Of a stretch of DNA of 64,000 nt, positions 1 to 7,986 are shown one piece after another. A model generated the notes under the pieces. The model was not told the DNA's origin. It did not search any database and worked only from the letters and a program-made list of their open reading frames with translations. The DNA lies in assembly GCA_963714145.1 (NCBI GenBank), contig OY970235.1, positions 3,038,001 through 3,102,000 on the forward strand, in the 5' to 3' direction. The stretch comes from JBBWZH01 sp035544115 (GTDB lineage Bacteria > Actinomycetota > Actinomycetes > Mycobacteriales > CADCTP01). Within the stretch, counting starts at the first letter, position 1, and each line of letters starts with the position of its first letter. The translations under genes were made by a program, and so were the position numbers.

Positions 1-160
1 CGCCGAGCGGGCCGTGGTCGCCCTCCACCGCGCCCCGCCAGCCGTCCCGGAAGCCCAGGAACTCGTGCCCGTACGCCTGGACGCCCTTGCGGACCACGGC
101 CCGGATGACCGCGTTCAGACCGGGGCAGTCACCCCCGCCGGTGAGCACACCGATGCGCAT
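1..160 (-). CDS. pfkA: 6-phosphofructokinase, N-terminal part (cut by window edge)
   Basis: Phosphorylates fructose 6-phosphate in glycolysis. Only the first 53 residues are inside the window. The minus strand starts at ATG 160 with MRIGVLTGGGDCPGLNAVIR, the nucleotide-binding glycine-rich start of the group A phosphofructokinase family, in the GGDCPG form usual in actinobacterial PfkA. A GGGAGG ribosome binding site lies about 7 nt upstream of the ATG. ATP or pyrophosphate dependence cannot be decided because the residues that discriminate lie beyond the edge. Confidence 0.9.
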   Translation of the reverse strand, partial: MRIGVLTGGGDCPGLNAVIRAVVRKGVQAYGHEFLGFRDGWRGAVEGDHGPLG

Positions 161-278
161 CCCGTTGCCTCCCTGTAAACGACCTGCAGCGCGCAGAGGA
201 TAGCGACTCCTTGACCGGTCAAGGCACGCCGCATCCGCGAACGGGGTGGTAGTTCACCTCGGCGTCGCCGAACGGTGC

Positions 279-776
279 TCATTTCTCCCGGGCGGCCTGC
301 AGCACGCGCCAGCGGGCCAGGTTGTGCCGGGCGTCGGCGAGCGCGTCGTGCTGATCGGGCGGGGCGGCCGGCAGCGGCGGGCGACCGACGTCGTCCCAGC
401 GCTGCCGCAACTCGTTGGTGTAGCGCGGAATGGCCCGCGGCAGCGCCGGCATCGAGCCCCACAACTGGCAGAGCACCACGTGGTCGTAGGCGGCAAACCA
501 GGCCCAGAGCTCGATCTCGGCGGCCGGCTCGGTGAGGAATGCGAGCAGGTCGGCGCGGATCCGGTCGCGGCTGCGCCAGGCCGGGTCGGCCGGCGGCGGC
601 AGTTTGGCCAGCACATTGCGACGCACCCAGGCAATCGCCTTGTTCTCATCGAATTCCGTCGACACCGCGTAGAACTCGCGGCCGGTCTCGTCCACCACCC
701 CGATCGATACCAGGTCGATGGTGAGACCGTCTTCAATGAACTCGCAGTCGTAAAAGTATCTATGTATGCCGGCCAC
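279..776 (-). CDS. 3'-5' exoribonuclease, Rv2179c type (DEDD)
   Basis: Predicted RNase T-like exoribonuclease, 165 aa. It contains YFYDCEFIEDG (first catalytic Asp-x-Glu, residues about 6-16), LWAWFAAYDHV in the middle (second Asp) and HDALADARH near the C terminus (His-x4-Asp of DEDDh). This matches the M. tuberculosis Rv2179c family of 3'-5' exoribonucleases along its length. The start is set at GTG 776 because a TACGGT -10 hexamer lies 6 nt upstream on the same strand (788-783), as in a leaderless transcript; GTG 782 is the alternative. It is divergent from the glycerol kinase gene, with about 34 bp between the starts. Confidence 0.85.
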   Translation of the reverse strand: MAGIHRYFYDCEFIEDGLTIDLVSIGVVDETGREFYAVSTEFDENKAIAWVRRNVLAKLPPPADPAWRSRDRIRADLLAFLTEPAAEIELWAWFAAYDHVVLCQLWGSMPALPRAIPRYTNELRQRWDDVGRPPLPAAPPDQHDALADARHNLARWRVLQAAREK

Positions 777-782
777 CCGCAC

Positions 783-788
783 ACCGTA
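783..788 (-). promoter_or_regulatory. -10 hexamer TACGGT, leaderless start
   Basis: TACGGT on the minus strand ends 6 nt before GTG 776 of the exoribonuclease gene. The spacing would put the transcription start at or next to the start codon. Confidence 0.45.
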
Positions 789-810
789 CGGGACTGCGAT
801 CATCCATGCC

Positions 811-2289
811 GTGACTGTCTTGGCCATCGATGCAGGGACCACCGGGGTGACCGCGCTCGTCGTGGACACGGACGGTTCGGTGGTCGCCCGGGGGTACCGC
901 GAGTTCCCGCAGCTGTTCCCGCGACCGGGCTGGGTGGAGCACGAGCCGGAGGACATCTGGACCGCGACGCTGTCCGCCTGCCGGCAGGCGCTGGCCGCGG
1001 CCCCGCGCCGACCGACCGCGGTCGGGCTGACCAACCAGCGGGAGACCGCGGTGCTCTGGGACAAGCAGACCCTGCGCGCCCCGCGCACCGCGATCGTCTG
1101 GCAGGACCGCCGCTCAGCCGGCGTCTGCACCCGGCTGGCCGAGGCCGGCACCGAGGACCGGGTCCGGGAGCTGACGGGGCTGCGGCTGGACCCCTACTTC
1201 ACCGGCACCAAGTTGGCCTGGCTGGCCGAGCAGGGCGACCCGGCCTGGGCCGGCGTCCAGGCCGGCCGGGTCGCCGTCGGCACCGTGGACAGCTACCTGA
1301 TCGCCCGGCTCACCGGCGGCGCGCGGCACGTCACCGACCCCTCCAACGCGTCCCGCACGCTGCTGTACGACATCCGGGCCGGCGGCTGGTCGGACGAGCT
1401 GTGCGACCTGTTCGGCGTCCCGCGCGGCGCGCTGCCGGAGCTGGTGCCGTCGTCCGGCGAGGTGGGCCGGACCGACCCGGGCGGGTTCCTCGGGCTCGAC
1501 CTCCCGGTGGCCGGGATCGCCGGCGACCAGCAGGCGGCGCTGTTCGGCCAGGCCTGCTACGCCGCGGGCCAGTCCAAGTGCACCTACGGAACCGGCTCGT
1601 TCGTGCTGGTGAACACCGGCGGCGCGCCGGTCGCCTCGGCGGCCGGCCTGCTCACCACGGTGGCCTGGGATCTCGGCGCGGGCCCGGTGTACGCGCTGGA
1701 AGGCGCCATCTTCGTCACCGGCGCGGCGGTGCAGTGGCTGCGCGACGGGCTCGGCCTGATCGGCGCGGCGGCTGAGATCGAGGGCCTGGCCAGCTCGGTG
1801 CCGGACTCCGGCGGGCTGGTGTTCGTCCCCGCGCTGACCGGCCTCGGCGCCCCGGACTGGGACCCGCACGCGCGCGGCACGATCGTCGGCATCACCCGCG
1901 GCAGCACCCGGGCGCACCTGGCCCGGGCCACCCTGGAGGCGATCGCGTTCGAGGTGCGGGACGTGGTGGACGTGATGGTGGCCGAGGCCGGCGTCGAGGT
2001 GCCGGAGCTGTCCGTGGACGGTGGCGCCGCCGGCAACGACCTGCTCTGCCAACTGCAGGCCGACCAGCTCGGCGCGCCGGTGCGCCGTCCGCGGGTGACC
2101 GAGACCACCGGCGTGGGCGCCGCGTTCCTGGCCGGCCTCGGCACCGGCGTCTGGTCGTCCACCGGCGAGCTGGCCCGGACCTGGCAGCTGGACCGCCGGT
2201 TCGAGCCCACGGCCGGCGTCCGGGACGACGGCCGGCACGCCACCTGGCGCCGGGCCATCGACCGGGCGAAGGGCTGGGATACCGGCTGA
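811..2289 (+). CDS. glpK: FGGY-family kinase, glycerol kinase type
   Basis: ATP-dependent phosphorylation of glycerol to glycerol 3-phosphate in the cytoplasm. The 492-aa product has the FGGY N-terminal nucleotide motif LAIDAGTTGVTALVVD (residues 4-19), the NQRET and WQDRR segments typical of GlpK, and the C-terminal VDGGAAGNDLLCQLQADQL signature. The chosen GTG at 811 gives VTVLAIDAGTT directly; the in-frame ATG at 766 would overlap the divergent gene and add 15 unlikely residues. No glpF or glpD is nearby, so another polyol as substrate is not excluded. The next gene (plsC, convergent) also uses glycerol-phosphate chemistry. Confidence 0.88.
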   Translation: MTVLAIDAGTTGVTALVVDTDGSVVARGYREFPQLFPRPGWVEHEPEDIWTATLSACRQALAAAPRRPTAVGLTNQRETAVLWDKQTLRAPRTAIVWQDRRSAGVCTRLAEAGTEDRVRELTGLRLDPYFTGTKLAWLAEQGDPAWAGVQAGRVAVGTVDSYLIARLTGGARHVTDPSNASRTLLYDIRAGGWSDELCDLFGVPRGALPELVPSSGEVGRTDPGGFLGLDLPVAGIAGDQQAALFGQACYAAGQSKCTYGTGSFVLVNTGGAPVASAAGLLTTVAWDLGAGPVYALEGAIFVTGAAVQWLRDGLGLIGAAAEIEGLASSVPDSGGLVFVPALTGLGAPDWDPHARGTIVGITRGSTRAHLARATLEAIAFEVRDVVDVMVAEAGVEVPELSVDGGAAGNDLLCQLQADQLGAPVRRPRVTETTGVGAAFLAGLGTGVWSSTGELARTWQLDRRFEPTAGVRDDGRHATWRRAIDRAKGWDTG

Positions 2290-2331
2290 CCCGCCGGCCC
2301 GGGATACCCGCTGACCGCGGGCCCGGCGGGT
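2288..2331 (+). terminator. Hairpin after glpK
   Basis: Arms ACCCGCCGGCCCG and CGGGCCCGGCGGGT can pair with one bulge just behind the glpK stop, in the convergent interval with plsC. There is no T-run, as is usual in high-GC actinobacteria. Confidence 0.45.
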
Positions 2332-2338
2332 TCCGACC

Positions 2339-2382
2339 AGCTGGCCTGTTCGGCCGGCCGACTAGCTGGCCTGTTCGGCCGG
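2339..2382. repeat. 25-bp tandem duplication of the plsC 3' end
   Basis: AGCTGGCCTGTTCGGCCGG occurs at 2339-2357 and again at 2364-2382, offset 25 bp. The second copy encodes the last residues and stop of plsC (minus strand), and the first lies just beyond its stop. Confidence 0.8.
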
Positions 2383-3129
2383 AGCGCGGTCGGCGGTCTC
2401 CTGCGGATCGGGGGCCTCGACCCGCGGGCCGGCCGGGGCGCCGGCGATCGCCTTCGCCTTCTCCGCCTTGACCTTGGCCGCGTACAGGTCGACGTACTCC
2501 TGGCCGGACAGCTGCATCAGCTCGTACATGATCTCGTCGGTCATCGACCGCTCGACGAACCGGTCGCCGGCCAGGCCCTCGTACCGGGAGAAGTCCAGCG
2601 GCTTGCCGATCCGGACGCCGACCTTGTGGATCCGTGGCAGCGCGTGCCCGATCGGCTGCACCTTGTCAGTGTCGATCATGGCGCACGGGATCACCGGGAC
2701 GCCGGCCTCCAGCGCCATCCGGGCCACCCCGGTCTTGCCGCGGTAGAGCCGGCCGTCCGGCGAGCGGGTGCCCTCCGGGTAGATGCCCAGCAGCTTGCCC
2801 TCGGCCAGGATCCGCTTGGCTGTCTCCAGCGCGGCCTTGGCCGCGGCGCCGCTGCTCCGGTCGATCGGCACCTGCCCGATGGACGAGAAGAACAGCCGGC
2901 TGAACCAGCCCTTGATGCCCCGGCCGGTGAAGTACTCCTGCTTGGCCAGGAACGTGACCCGGCGCGGCACCATCAGCGGCAGGAAGATCGAATCGGAGAA
3001 CGACAGGTGATTGCTGGCCAGAATGGCCGCGCCGTTCGCCGGTATGTTCTCCAACCCTTCGACCCACGGCCGGAATATCAACCTCAACCACGGGCCGAGC
3101 AGGATCTTCTTCAGGACCCAGTACACCAC
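2362..3129 (-). CDS. plsC: 1-acyl-sn-glycerol-3-phosphate acyltransferase
   Basis: Transfers an acyl chain to lysophosphatidic acid to give phosphatidic acid at the inner face of the membrane. The 255-aa protein has the acyltransferase motifs in order: NHLSFSDS (NHxxxxD, residues about 41-48), a GRGIKGWFSR stretch, and YPEGTRSPDG (glycerolphosphate binding, about 119-128). It starts with a double GTG and a strong AGGAGG upstream. The C terminus is Ala/Pro/Glu-rich and variable. Convergent with glpK. Confidence 0.9.
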   Translation of the reverse strand: MVYWVLKKILLGPWLRLIFRPWVEGLENIPANGAAILASNHLSFSDSIFLPLMVPRRVTFLAKQEYFTGRGIKGWFSRLFFSSIGQVPIDRSSGAAAKAALETAKRILAEGKLLGIYPEGTRSPDGRLYRGKTGVARMALEAGVPVIPCAMIDTDKVQPIGHALPRIHKVGVRIGKPLDFSRYEGLAGDRFVERSMTDEIMYELMQLSGQEYVDLYAAKVKAEKAKAIAGAPAGPRVEAPDPQETADRAPAEQAS

Positions 3130-3273
3130 CGCGTCCTCCTAGCTGGAAGCAGACCCTCACGCTGAGCCTACGGTCCGTCGCGGCCCGGCCACAATCACCC
3201 ACCCCACGGCGCCGCCTCGCCGGACGTGCGACGATGCAGCGAGGGCCACGGGGACGGTACGAGGAGGTGGCCG

Positions 3274-4047
3274 GTGGGCATCATGCCGGGAGCCGAGCCG
3301 TTCACTGCGGACGGTGGGCCGGTCGGCGTTGTGCTGAGCCATGGGTTCACCGGCACCCCGCAGAGCGTGCGGCCGTGGGCGCAGGCGCTGGCGGCGGCCG
3401 GCTACGCGGTGGAACTCCCCCGGCTGCCCGGTCACGGCACCCGCTGGCAGGACCTCAACGACACCCGCTGGCCGGACTGGTACACCGAGGTCGAGCGGGC
3501 CTTCGAGCGGCTGCGGGCGCGCTGCGACCAGGTGTTCGCGGCCGGCCTGTCGATGGGCGGCACGCTGGTGCTGCGGCTGGCCGAGCAGCGCGGCCCCGAG
3601 GTGGCCGGGCTGGTCCTGGTGAACCCGTCGCTGGGCTCCGAGCGGCTGGACGTGAAGCTGCTGCTGCCGGTGCTGCACCGGTTCGTGCCGGCGCTCAAGG
3701 GCATCGCCAGCGACATCAAGATGCCGGGCAGCACGGAGCTGGCGTACGCCAAGACGCCGCTGCGGGCGATGCACTCGCTGACCCGGCTCTGGACGCTGAC
3801 CCGGGCCGACCTCGGCCGGATCACCGCGCCGGTGCTGCTCTACCGCAGCGCGGAGGACCACGTGGTCGAGCCGCTGTCCGGCCGGCTGCTGACGGCCGGC
3901 GCGCCGGCCGGGTCGGTCGAGGAGCGGGTGCTCACCGACAGCTACCACGTGGCCACCTTGGACCATGACGCGCCGGCCATCTTCGCCGGCAGCGTCGAGT
4001 GGATCCGGGCGCACAGCAAGCTCGCCGAGCCCGGCCCGACCGGCTGA
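3274..4047 (+). CDS. Alpha/beta hydrolase, carboxylesterase/monoacylglycerol lipase type
   Basis: Serine hydrolase of 257 aa. LSHGFTGTP is the oxyanion-hole segment, GLSMGG holds the nucleophilic Ser (near residue 95), SAEDHVV the acidic residue, and SYHVATLDHD the catalytic His close to the C terminus. The lack of a signal peptide and the compact size resemble Est30-type carboxylesterases and monoacylglycerol lipases, so short acyl esters or monoglycerides are likely substrates (inference). GTG 3274 follows GAGGAGG by 6-7 nt; ATG 3283 is the alternative. Divergent from plsC. Confidence 0.85.
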   Translation: MGIMPGAEPFTADGGPVGVVLSHGFTGTPQSVRPWAQALAAAGYAVELPRLPGHGTRWQDLNDTRWPDWYTEVERAFERLRARCDQVFAAGLSMGGTLVLRLAEQRGPEVAGLVLVNPSLGSERLDVKLLLPVLHRFVPALKGIASDIKMPGSTELAYAKTPLRAMHSLTRLWTLTRADLGRITAPVLLYRSAEDHVVEPLSGRLLTAGAPAGSVEERVLTDSYHVATLDHDAPAIFAGSVEWIRAHSKLAEPGPTG

Positions 4048-4062
4048 CGGGTACGGCGGCGG

Positions 4063-4884
4063 ATGGATCCAGCCCCCCGGCGCGGGCGGCGCGACAACGG
4101 CTTGGACGCGGCCGCGTTCGTGCCGCTGGCCGACGTCGACCCGCGCATCGGCGAACATCTGCTGGACGTGCTCGGCGCCGCCGGGGTGCCGGCCTACCTG
4201 GAACCGTCGGTCGACATCGAGCCGTACACCCGGGCGCTGGCGCTGCCCAGCCCGCCGACCGACCGGCTCTGGGTCGACCGGGAGCAGCGGCTGACCGCCC
4301 GGCAGATCATCGAGACCGAGGCCGAGCAGGCCGGGCAGAGCGGCCTCGGCCCGCCCGGGCGGCCCCGCGAGGAACCCGACGGGCAGTCCGACATCACCTG
4401 GTCGCACGGCCTGCCGGACGCGGACGAGGAGCAGATCTGGCGCCAGATCATCGCCTCGTACGAATCGGACACGACCGCTCCGGTGCCGCCCTGGCCGGTC
4501 TCCGAGGACAGCGACACCCGCACCGCCGACCCGGACAAGGACGCCGATCCGGACCGGCCGCGCTGGCGGCGTACCGGCGACCCGGACGCGGCCGAGCCGC
4601 TGCTGCCCGGTGAGCTGCCGCCGGGCGCCGCGGCGGACGAGGAGGAGCACTACGTCCCGCCGCCCCCGCCGCCGGTGCCCCGGCTGTCCCGGCAGGCGAT
4701 CCTGGCCATCGCGCTGCTGCTGATCGGGCTGGTGCTGGTGTTCGCGCCCGGTCAGGTCGGGCTGGAGCAGGAGGCCGGGCTGCTGTTCGGGGTGGTCTCG
4801 ATCCTGTCCGGCGCCGGCGTGCTGATCCTGCGGCTGCGCGAGTCCCGATCGGACGACGACCCGGACGACGGCGCCGTCGTCTGA
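4063..4884 (+). CDS. Uncharacterised membrane protein with acidic/proline-rich cytoplasmic region
   Basis: Unknown function, 273 aa. Residues 1-205 are hydrophilic, acidic and proline-rich with a PPPPPPV run. They are followed by two closely spaced hydrophobic segments (AILAIALLLIGLVLVFA and LLFGVVSILSGAGVLIL) and a charged tail rich in Asp. The layout suggests a hairpin membrane anchor with a long cytosolic N-terminal arm. It lies 15 bp after the esterase gene and is probably cotranscribed. No catalytic motif is visible. Confidence 0.7.
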   Translation: MDPAPRRGRRDNGLDAAAFVPLADVDPRIGEHLLDVLGAAGVPAYLEPSVDIEPYTRALALPSPPTDRLWVDREQRLTARQIIETEAEQAGQSGLGPPGRPREEPDGQSDITWSHGLPDADEEQIWRQIIASYESDTTAPVPPWPVSEDSDTRTADPDKDADPDRPRWRRTGDPDAAEPLLPGELPPGAAADEEEHYVPPPPPPVPRLSRQAILAIALLLIGLVLVFAPGQVGLEQEAGLLFGVVSILSGAGVLILRLRESRSDDDPDDGAVV

Positions 4885-5035
4885 CCGACCGGCCAGACCA
4901 GCAGGTGGCCGGACTATGGTCGCAACGTTGTCACATACGGCCAGCCCGTTGGTCACCATCCGTTCCGCTCAGCGCAATGCCGGCAACGCCGATGGGCTGA
5001 CCGGGTGGCGGACCGTGGTCCGCGGAGGTGGGACG

Positions 5036-5269
5036 ATGACCGGGGAGCAGATCGTCTTCGAGTTGTGGTGCCGGCTCACCGGCACCGACGTGGACCTGTT
5101 CGACGAGGCCGGGCGGGAGGCCTTCCTGGCCCGGCCGCAGGTGCCGGCGCTGGCCGCCACCCCGTACCCGCAACTGCTGGACGCCGGGATCACCGCGGCG
5201 CGGCGCGGGTCGCTGCCGCTGGAACGCTGGCTGGCCGCGGTCCGGCTGGCCCGGCCGGTCACGGTCTGA
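5036..5269 (+). CDS. Small hypothetical protein, 77 aa
   Basis: Starts at ATG 5036 after a GGAGGTGGG ribosome binding site. It reads MTGEQIVFELWCRLTGTDVD and continues with a mostly helical soluble composition. No known motif is recognised. It follows the membrane-protein gene by about 150 bp and is convergent with the EAL-domain gene 12 bp away. Codon use resembles its neighbours, so it is probably real. Confidence 0.6.
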   Translation: MTGEQIVFELWCRLTGTDVDLFDEAGREAFLARPQVPALAATPYPQLLDAGITAARRGSLPLERWLAAVRLARPVTV

Positions 5270-5281
5270 GCCGGCCGGCGG

Positions 5282-6748
5282 TCAGCCGGTCATCCCGTGC
5301 CGGATACCGCCCTCCAGCGTGTCCATTACGTCGATGATGTTGCGGAACACCTGCCGGCAGGTTGCCGGCTGGTGGCTGACCGCGATGTCGACGATGCCGG
5401 GGCGGCGCACGTCCAGCCGGGCCACCAGCACGACCGACAGCGTCGGGGAGAGCGCGGCGAAGCAGAACTGGTCCAGCAGCGGATGCCCGGGCGGCAGGTC
5501 GGCGGCCCGCACGTGCCAGTCGTTCATGCGGTGCACGTCCCAGCCGGCGACCAGCGACAGCGGGCAGCGCTCCAGCAGCATCCGGTACAGCACACCGTTG
5601 TCCTGCTGCGGGTTCATCCCGTTGTCCGGCAGCACCACCGCCACCACCGGGGGCAGCGCGGCGGCGGCCGCCTCGGTGGCGAACGTCCGCAGCAGGTAGG
5701 TGACTCCCTCGTAGCGGCCGCCGACGGCGACGTGCGCTCCGTTGTTGGTGAGGATGTCCCATGGTGTCTCCGGTGCGCCCGGCTGAACCTCGCGCAGCGG
5801 GATCGGCATCATCGGTGCCGGCAGGTGCGGCGGCAGCGGGGCGGGCATCCCGTGCAGCCGGCCGGCCTGGTAGAGGGCGCCGATGCTGCGCCCCACCTGG
5901 GAGCCGGCCTCGTCCTCGATCCGCTGCAACAGCAGCGCGGCGCCGGTCTGCTCGACCTCGGCCAGCGCCGCGCTGATCGCGGTGCTGGTGGTCGCGGCAC
6001 CGATGCTGAGCGCCGCGTGGTTCATCTTGAGCACGTCCGGTTCCAGCGCCGGCACCAGCGCGAGCCCGCTGGCGGAGAACTCCACGTCGGCGACGGCCAC
6101 TCCCCAGCCGGCGGCGCGGGCCCGGCGCACGGTCTCCAGCACCTCGGTCGGGTAGCGGCTCAGCGCCCGGCCGGTGACGTCGATGAACACCCGCAGCCGG
6201 GCGGTGGCCTGCCAGATCGTCTCCAGCAGGTCGTCCGGGCAGGGCTCGATCAACGAGTCCGCCTCGACGTTGACGAACAGCGAGATGGACGGCGGCAGGT
6301 CCTGGTCCAGCATGGTGCGGAACGCGGTGGCTCGGCAGACCCAGTCCAGTTGGCCGACCAGGCCGGCGGCGGTGGCGGCGGCGAACAGCCGGTCCGGTGA
6401 CCGCAGCGGGCCTTTCGGCCCGCGGGACAGCGCCTCGAACCCGACGATCTGGTTGCGCCGCAGGTCGCGGATCGGCTGGAACTCGGACGTGATCATCCGG
6501 TTCCGCACGATCTCCTCGACCAGTTCGTGGTCGGCGGCGGACAGCATCCGGCTACCCGGCCGGTGCGCCGGATGGGCGTGCGGAACCAGGTCACCGCTCG
6601 GCGGAGCCGGCCGCGGCACCACCGGCGCGGGCGCCGGTGCCGGCTTGACCGCGTCAGCCCGCGGCGGGCGGAACGGCGCCGCCGGCGCACTCTGCCCGGC
6701 CGCCTCCCGGGACCACAGGATCCACCGCGTTGACTGATCGTCCGACAC
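5282..6748 (-). CDS. EAL-domain protein with degenerate active site and C-terminal sensory (DICT-like) domain
   Basis: 488 aa. Residues 1-70 are proline/alanine-rich. About 71-310 form an EAL fold (EFQPIRDLRRNQIVGFEALSRG keeps the EAL glutamate; VNVE keeps the Asn). The later metal ligands are lost: the usual ExTE strand reads FIDVTG, the DDFG loop reads ADVEF, and the KxD strand reads LKMNH. A second domain (about 330-480) resembles the DICT sensory domain, seen here only by overall pattern. I infer a c-di-GMP binder or regulatory protein rather than an active phosphodiesterase. Upstream DNA (about 6775-6790) is locally AT-rich, a likely promoter. Confidence 0.75.
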   Translation of the reverse strand: MSDDQSTRWILWSREAAGQSAPAAPFRPPRADAVKPAPAPAPVVPRPAPPSGDLVPHAHPAHRPGSRMLSAADHELVEEIVRNRMITSEFQPIRDLRRNQIVGFEALSRGPKGPLRSPDRLFAAATAAGLVGQLDWVCRATAFRTMLDQDLPPSISLFVNVEADSLIEPCPDDLLETIWQATARLRVFIDVTGRALSRYPTEVLETVRRARAAGWGVAVADVEFSASGLALVPALEPDVLKMNHAALSIGAATTSTAISAALAEVEQTGAALLLQRIEDEAGSQVGRSIGALYQAGRLHGMPAPLPPHLPAPMMPIPLREVQPGAPETPWDILTNNGAHVAVGGRYEGVTYLLRTFATEAAAAALPPVVAVVLPDNGMNPQQDNGVLYRMLLERCPLSLVAGWDVHRMNDWHVRAADLPPGHPLLDQFCFAALSPTLSVVLVARLDVRRPGIVDIAVSHQPATCRQVFRNIIDVMDTLEGGIRHGMTG

Positions 6749-6860
6749 TCGCGCTCCCCCCGTGGCCAGCCGATATCATTATGCGTGACCGATCAGACGC
6801 CCAGGGTAGTCAGTGGGTTAGAGTTCGCCGGGACGAATCGTCCGATCGGCCGGATGCCGG

Positions 6861-7796
6861 TCAGCCGGGGACGATCACGGTGCCGGCGGTACCGAAGACC
6901 ACGTCCACCGCGTCGGCCAGCGCACCGACCACGGCCCGGCCACCGCCGCCGGTGACGAAGTCGACGCAGGCCTCCACCTTCGGGCCCATCGAGCCCTCCG
7001 GGAACTCGCCGGCGGCCAGCAGGCCGCGCGCCTCGGTGGCGGTCAGCTTGTCCAGCGGGCGGGCGGCCGGGGTGCCGTAGCCGAGCTGGATCTGGGCCAC
7101 CTCGGTCAGCACCACGAGCTGGTCGGCGTCCAGCAGCCGGGCCAGCGCGGCGGCGGAGCGGTCCTTGTCCACCACCGCCTCCACGCCGCGGTACGCCGCG
7201 CCGTCGGCCACCACCGGCACCCCGCCGCCGCCGGCCGCGACCAGTACGTGCCCGGAGCCGGCGGCCAGCCGGATCGGCACCTCCTCGACGAACCCGACCG
7301 GCAGCGGCGAGGCCACCAGCCGGCGCCAGCGGCCCGGCGCGACCTCGCCGAACACGTGCCCGGACTCGGTCGCGATGCGCTGCGCGTCGACCGGCCCGTA
7401 GTGCGGGCCGACCGGCTTGGTCGGGCGCCGGAACGCCGGGTCGTGGCCGTCCACGATCACCTGCGTGACCAGCGGGAACACCCGCTGCGGCAGGCCGCGG
7501 CCGCGCAGCGCGTTGTCCATCGCCTGGGCCAGCAGGTAGCCGATCTGGCCCTGGCTCTGCGCGCCGCAGACGTCCATCGGCATCGGCGGCACCTCGGGCG
7601 CGGCGGCCTCCTGCTGCAGCAGGATCCGGCCGACCTGCGGGCCGTTGCCGTGGCTGAGCACCAGGCCGGCGCCGCGGGCCACCAGGTCGGCCAGCACCTG
7701 GCTGACCGACGCCAGCGTGACGCGCATCTCCTCGGCCGAGCCGGTGCCCCCCGTCGGGCTGAGCGCGTTACCGCCGAGCGCGACGACCACCCGCAC
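6861..7796 (-). CDS. arcC: Carbamate kinase
   Basis: Reversible transfer of phosphate from carbamoyl phosphate to ADP. The 311-aa product has the amino-acid-kinase fold signatures VVALGGNAL at the N terminus, SHGNGPQVG, and AAGGGGVPV in the middle, with GSMGPKVEA and GGGGRAVVG near the end, and full family length. No arcA or arcB is next to it, so its role (purine/allantoin or arginine degradation) cannot be read from context. The start is an ATG giving MRVVVALGG. Confidence 0.92.
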   Translation of the reverse strand: MRVVVALGGNALSPTGGTGSAEEMRVTLASVSQVLADLVARGAGLVLSHGNGPQVGRILLQQEAAAPEVPPMPMDVCGAQSQGQIGYLLAQAMDNALRGRGLPQRVFPLVTQVIVDGHDPAFRRPTKPVGPHYGPVDAQRIATESGHVFGEVAPGRWRRLVASPLPVGFVEEVPIRLAAGSGHVLVAAGGGGVPVVADGAAYRGVEAVVDKDRSAAALARLLDADQLVVLTEVAQIQLGYGTPAARPLDKLTATEARGLLAAGEFPEGSMGPKVEACVDFVTGGGGRAVVGALADAVDVVFGTAGTVIVPG

Positions 7797-7986
7797 CTGC
7801 GGACCCCCTCCCGGCGGGAACGCCGTTGTCCCCAGCCGGCGCGATCATCGCACGCGCCCCCGGCCGCCGGCCGACCTTGAGCCAGGTGTCCCCCGGCGGC
7901 CGGCCACGGGGCCGGCCGGGCGGCAGGCTACGGCCGACCGGCGGCAAGCCGCGGGACGCCGGCTGCGCGGCAGAGCCGGCGGCCGG
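7797..7986. other. GC-rich interval without a gene
   Basis: 190 bp between the arcC start and the ABC-ATPase stop. It contains GGCCGGCC-rich self-complementary DNA (about 7885-7925) that could act as the terminator of the inositol/ABC operon. No ORF of coding quality is seen. Confidence 0.4.

Noticed and set aside
246..1775. Long 509-codon plus-strand ORF
   Set aside because: It covers the exoribonuclease antisense and glycerol kinase in a wrong frame; its product is Arg/Gly/Pro-rich without motifs, as expected from GC-rich shadow frames.
3157..4959. 600-codon minus-strand ORF opposite the esterase and membrane-protein genes
   Set aside because: It is antisense to two genes with clear motifs or membrane layout, and its composition is typical of a shadow frame.
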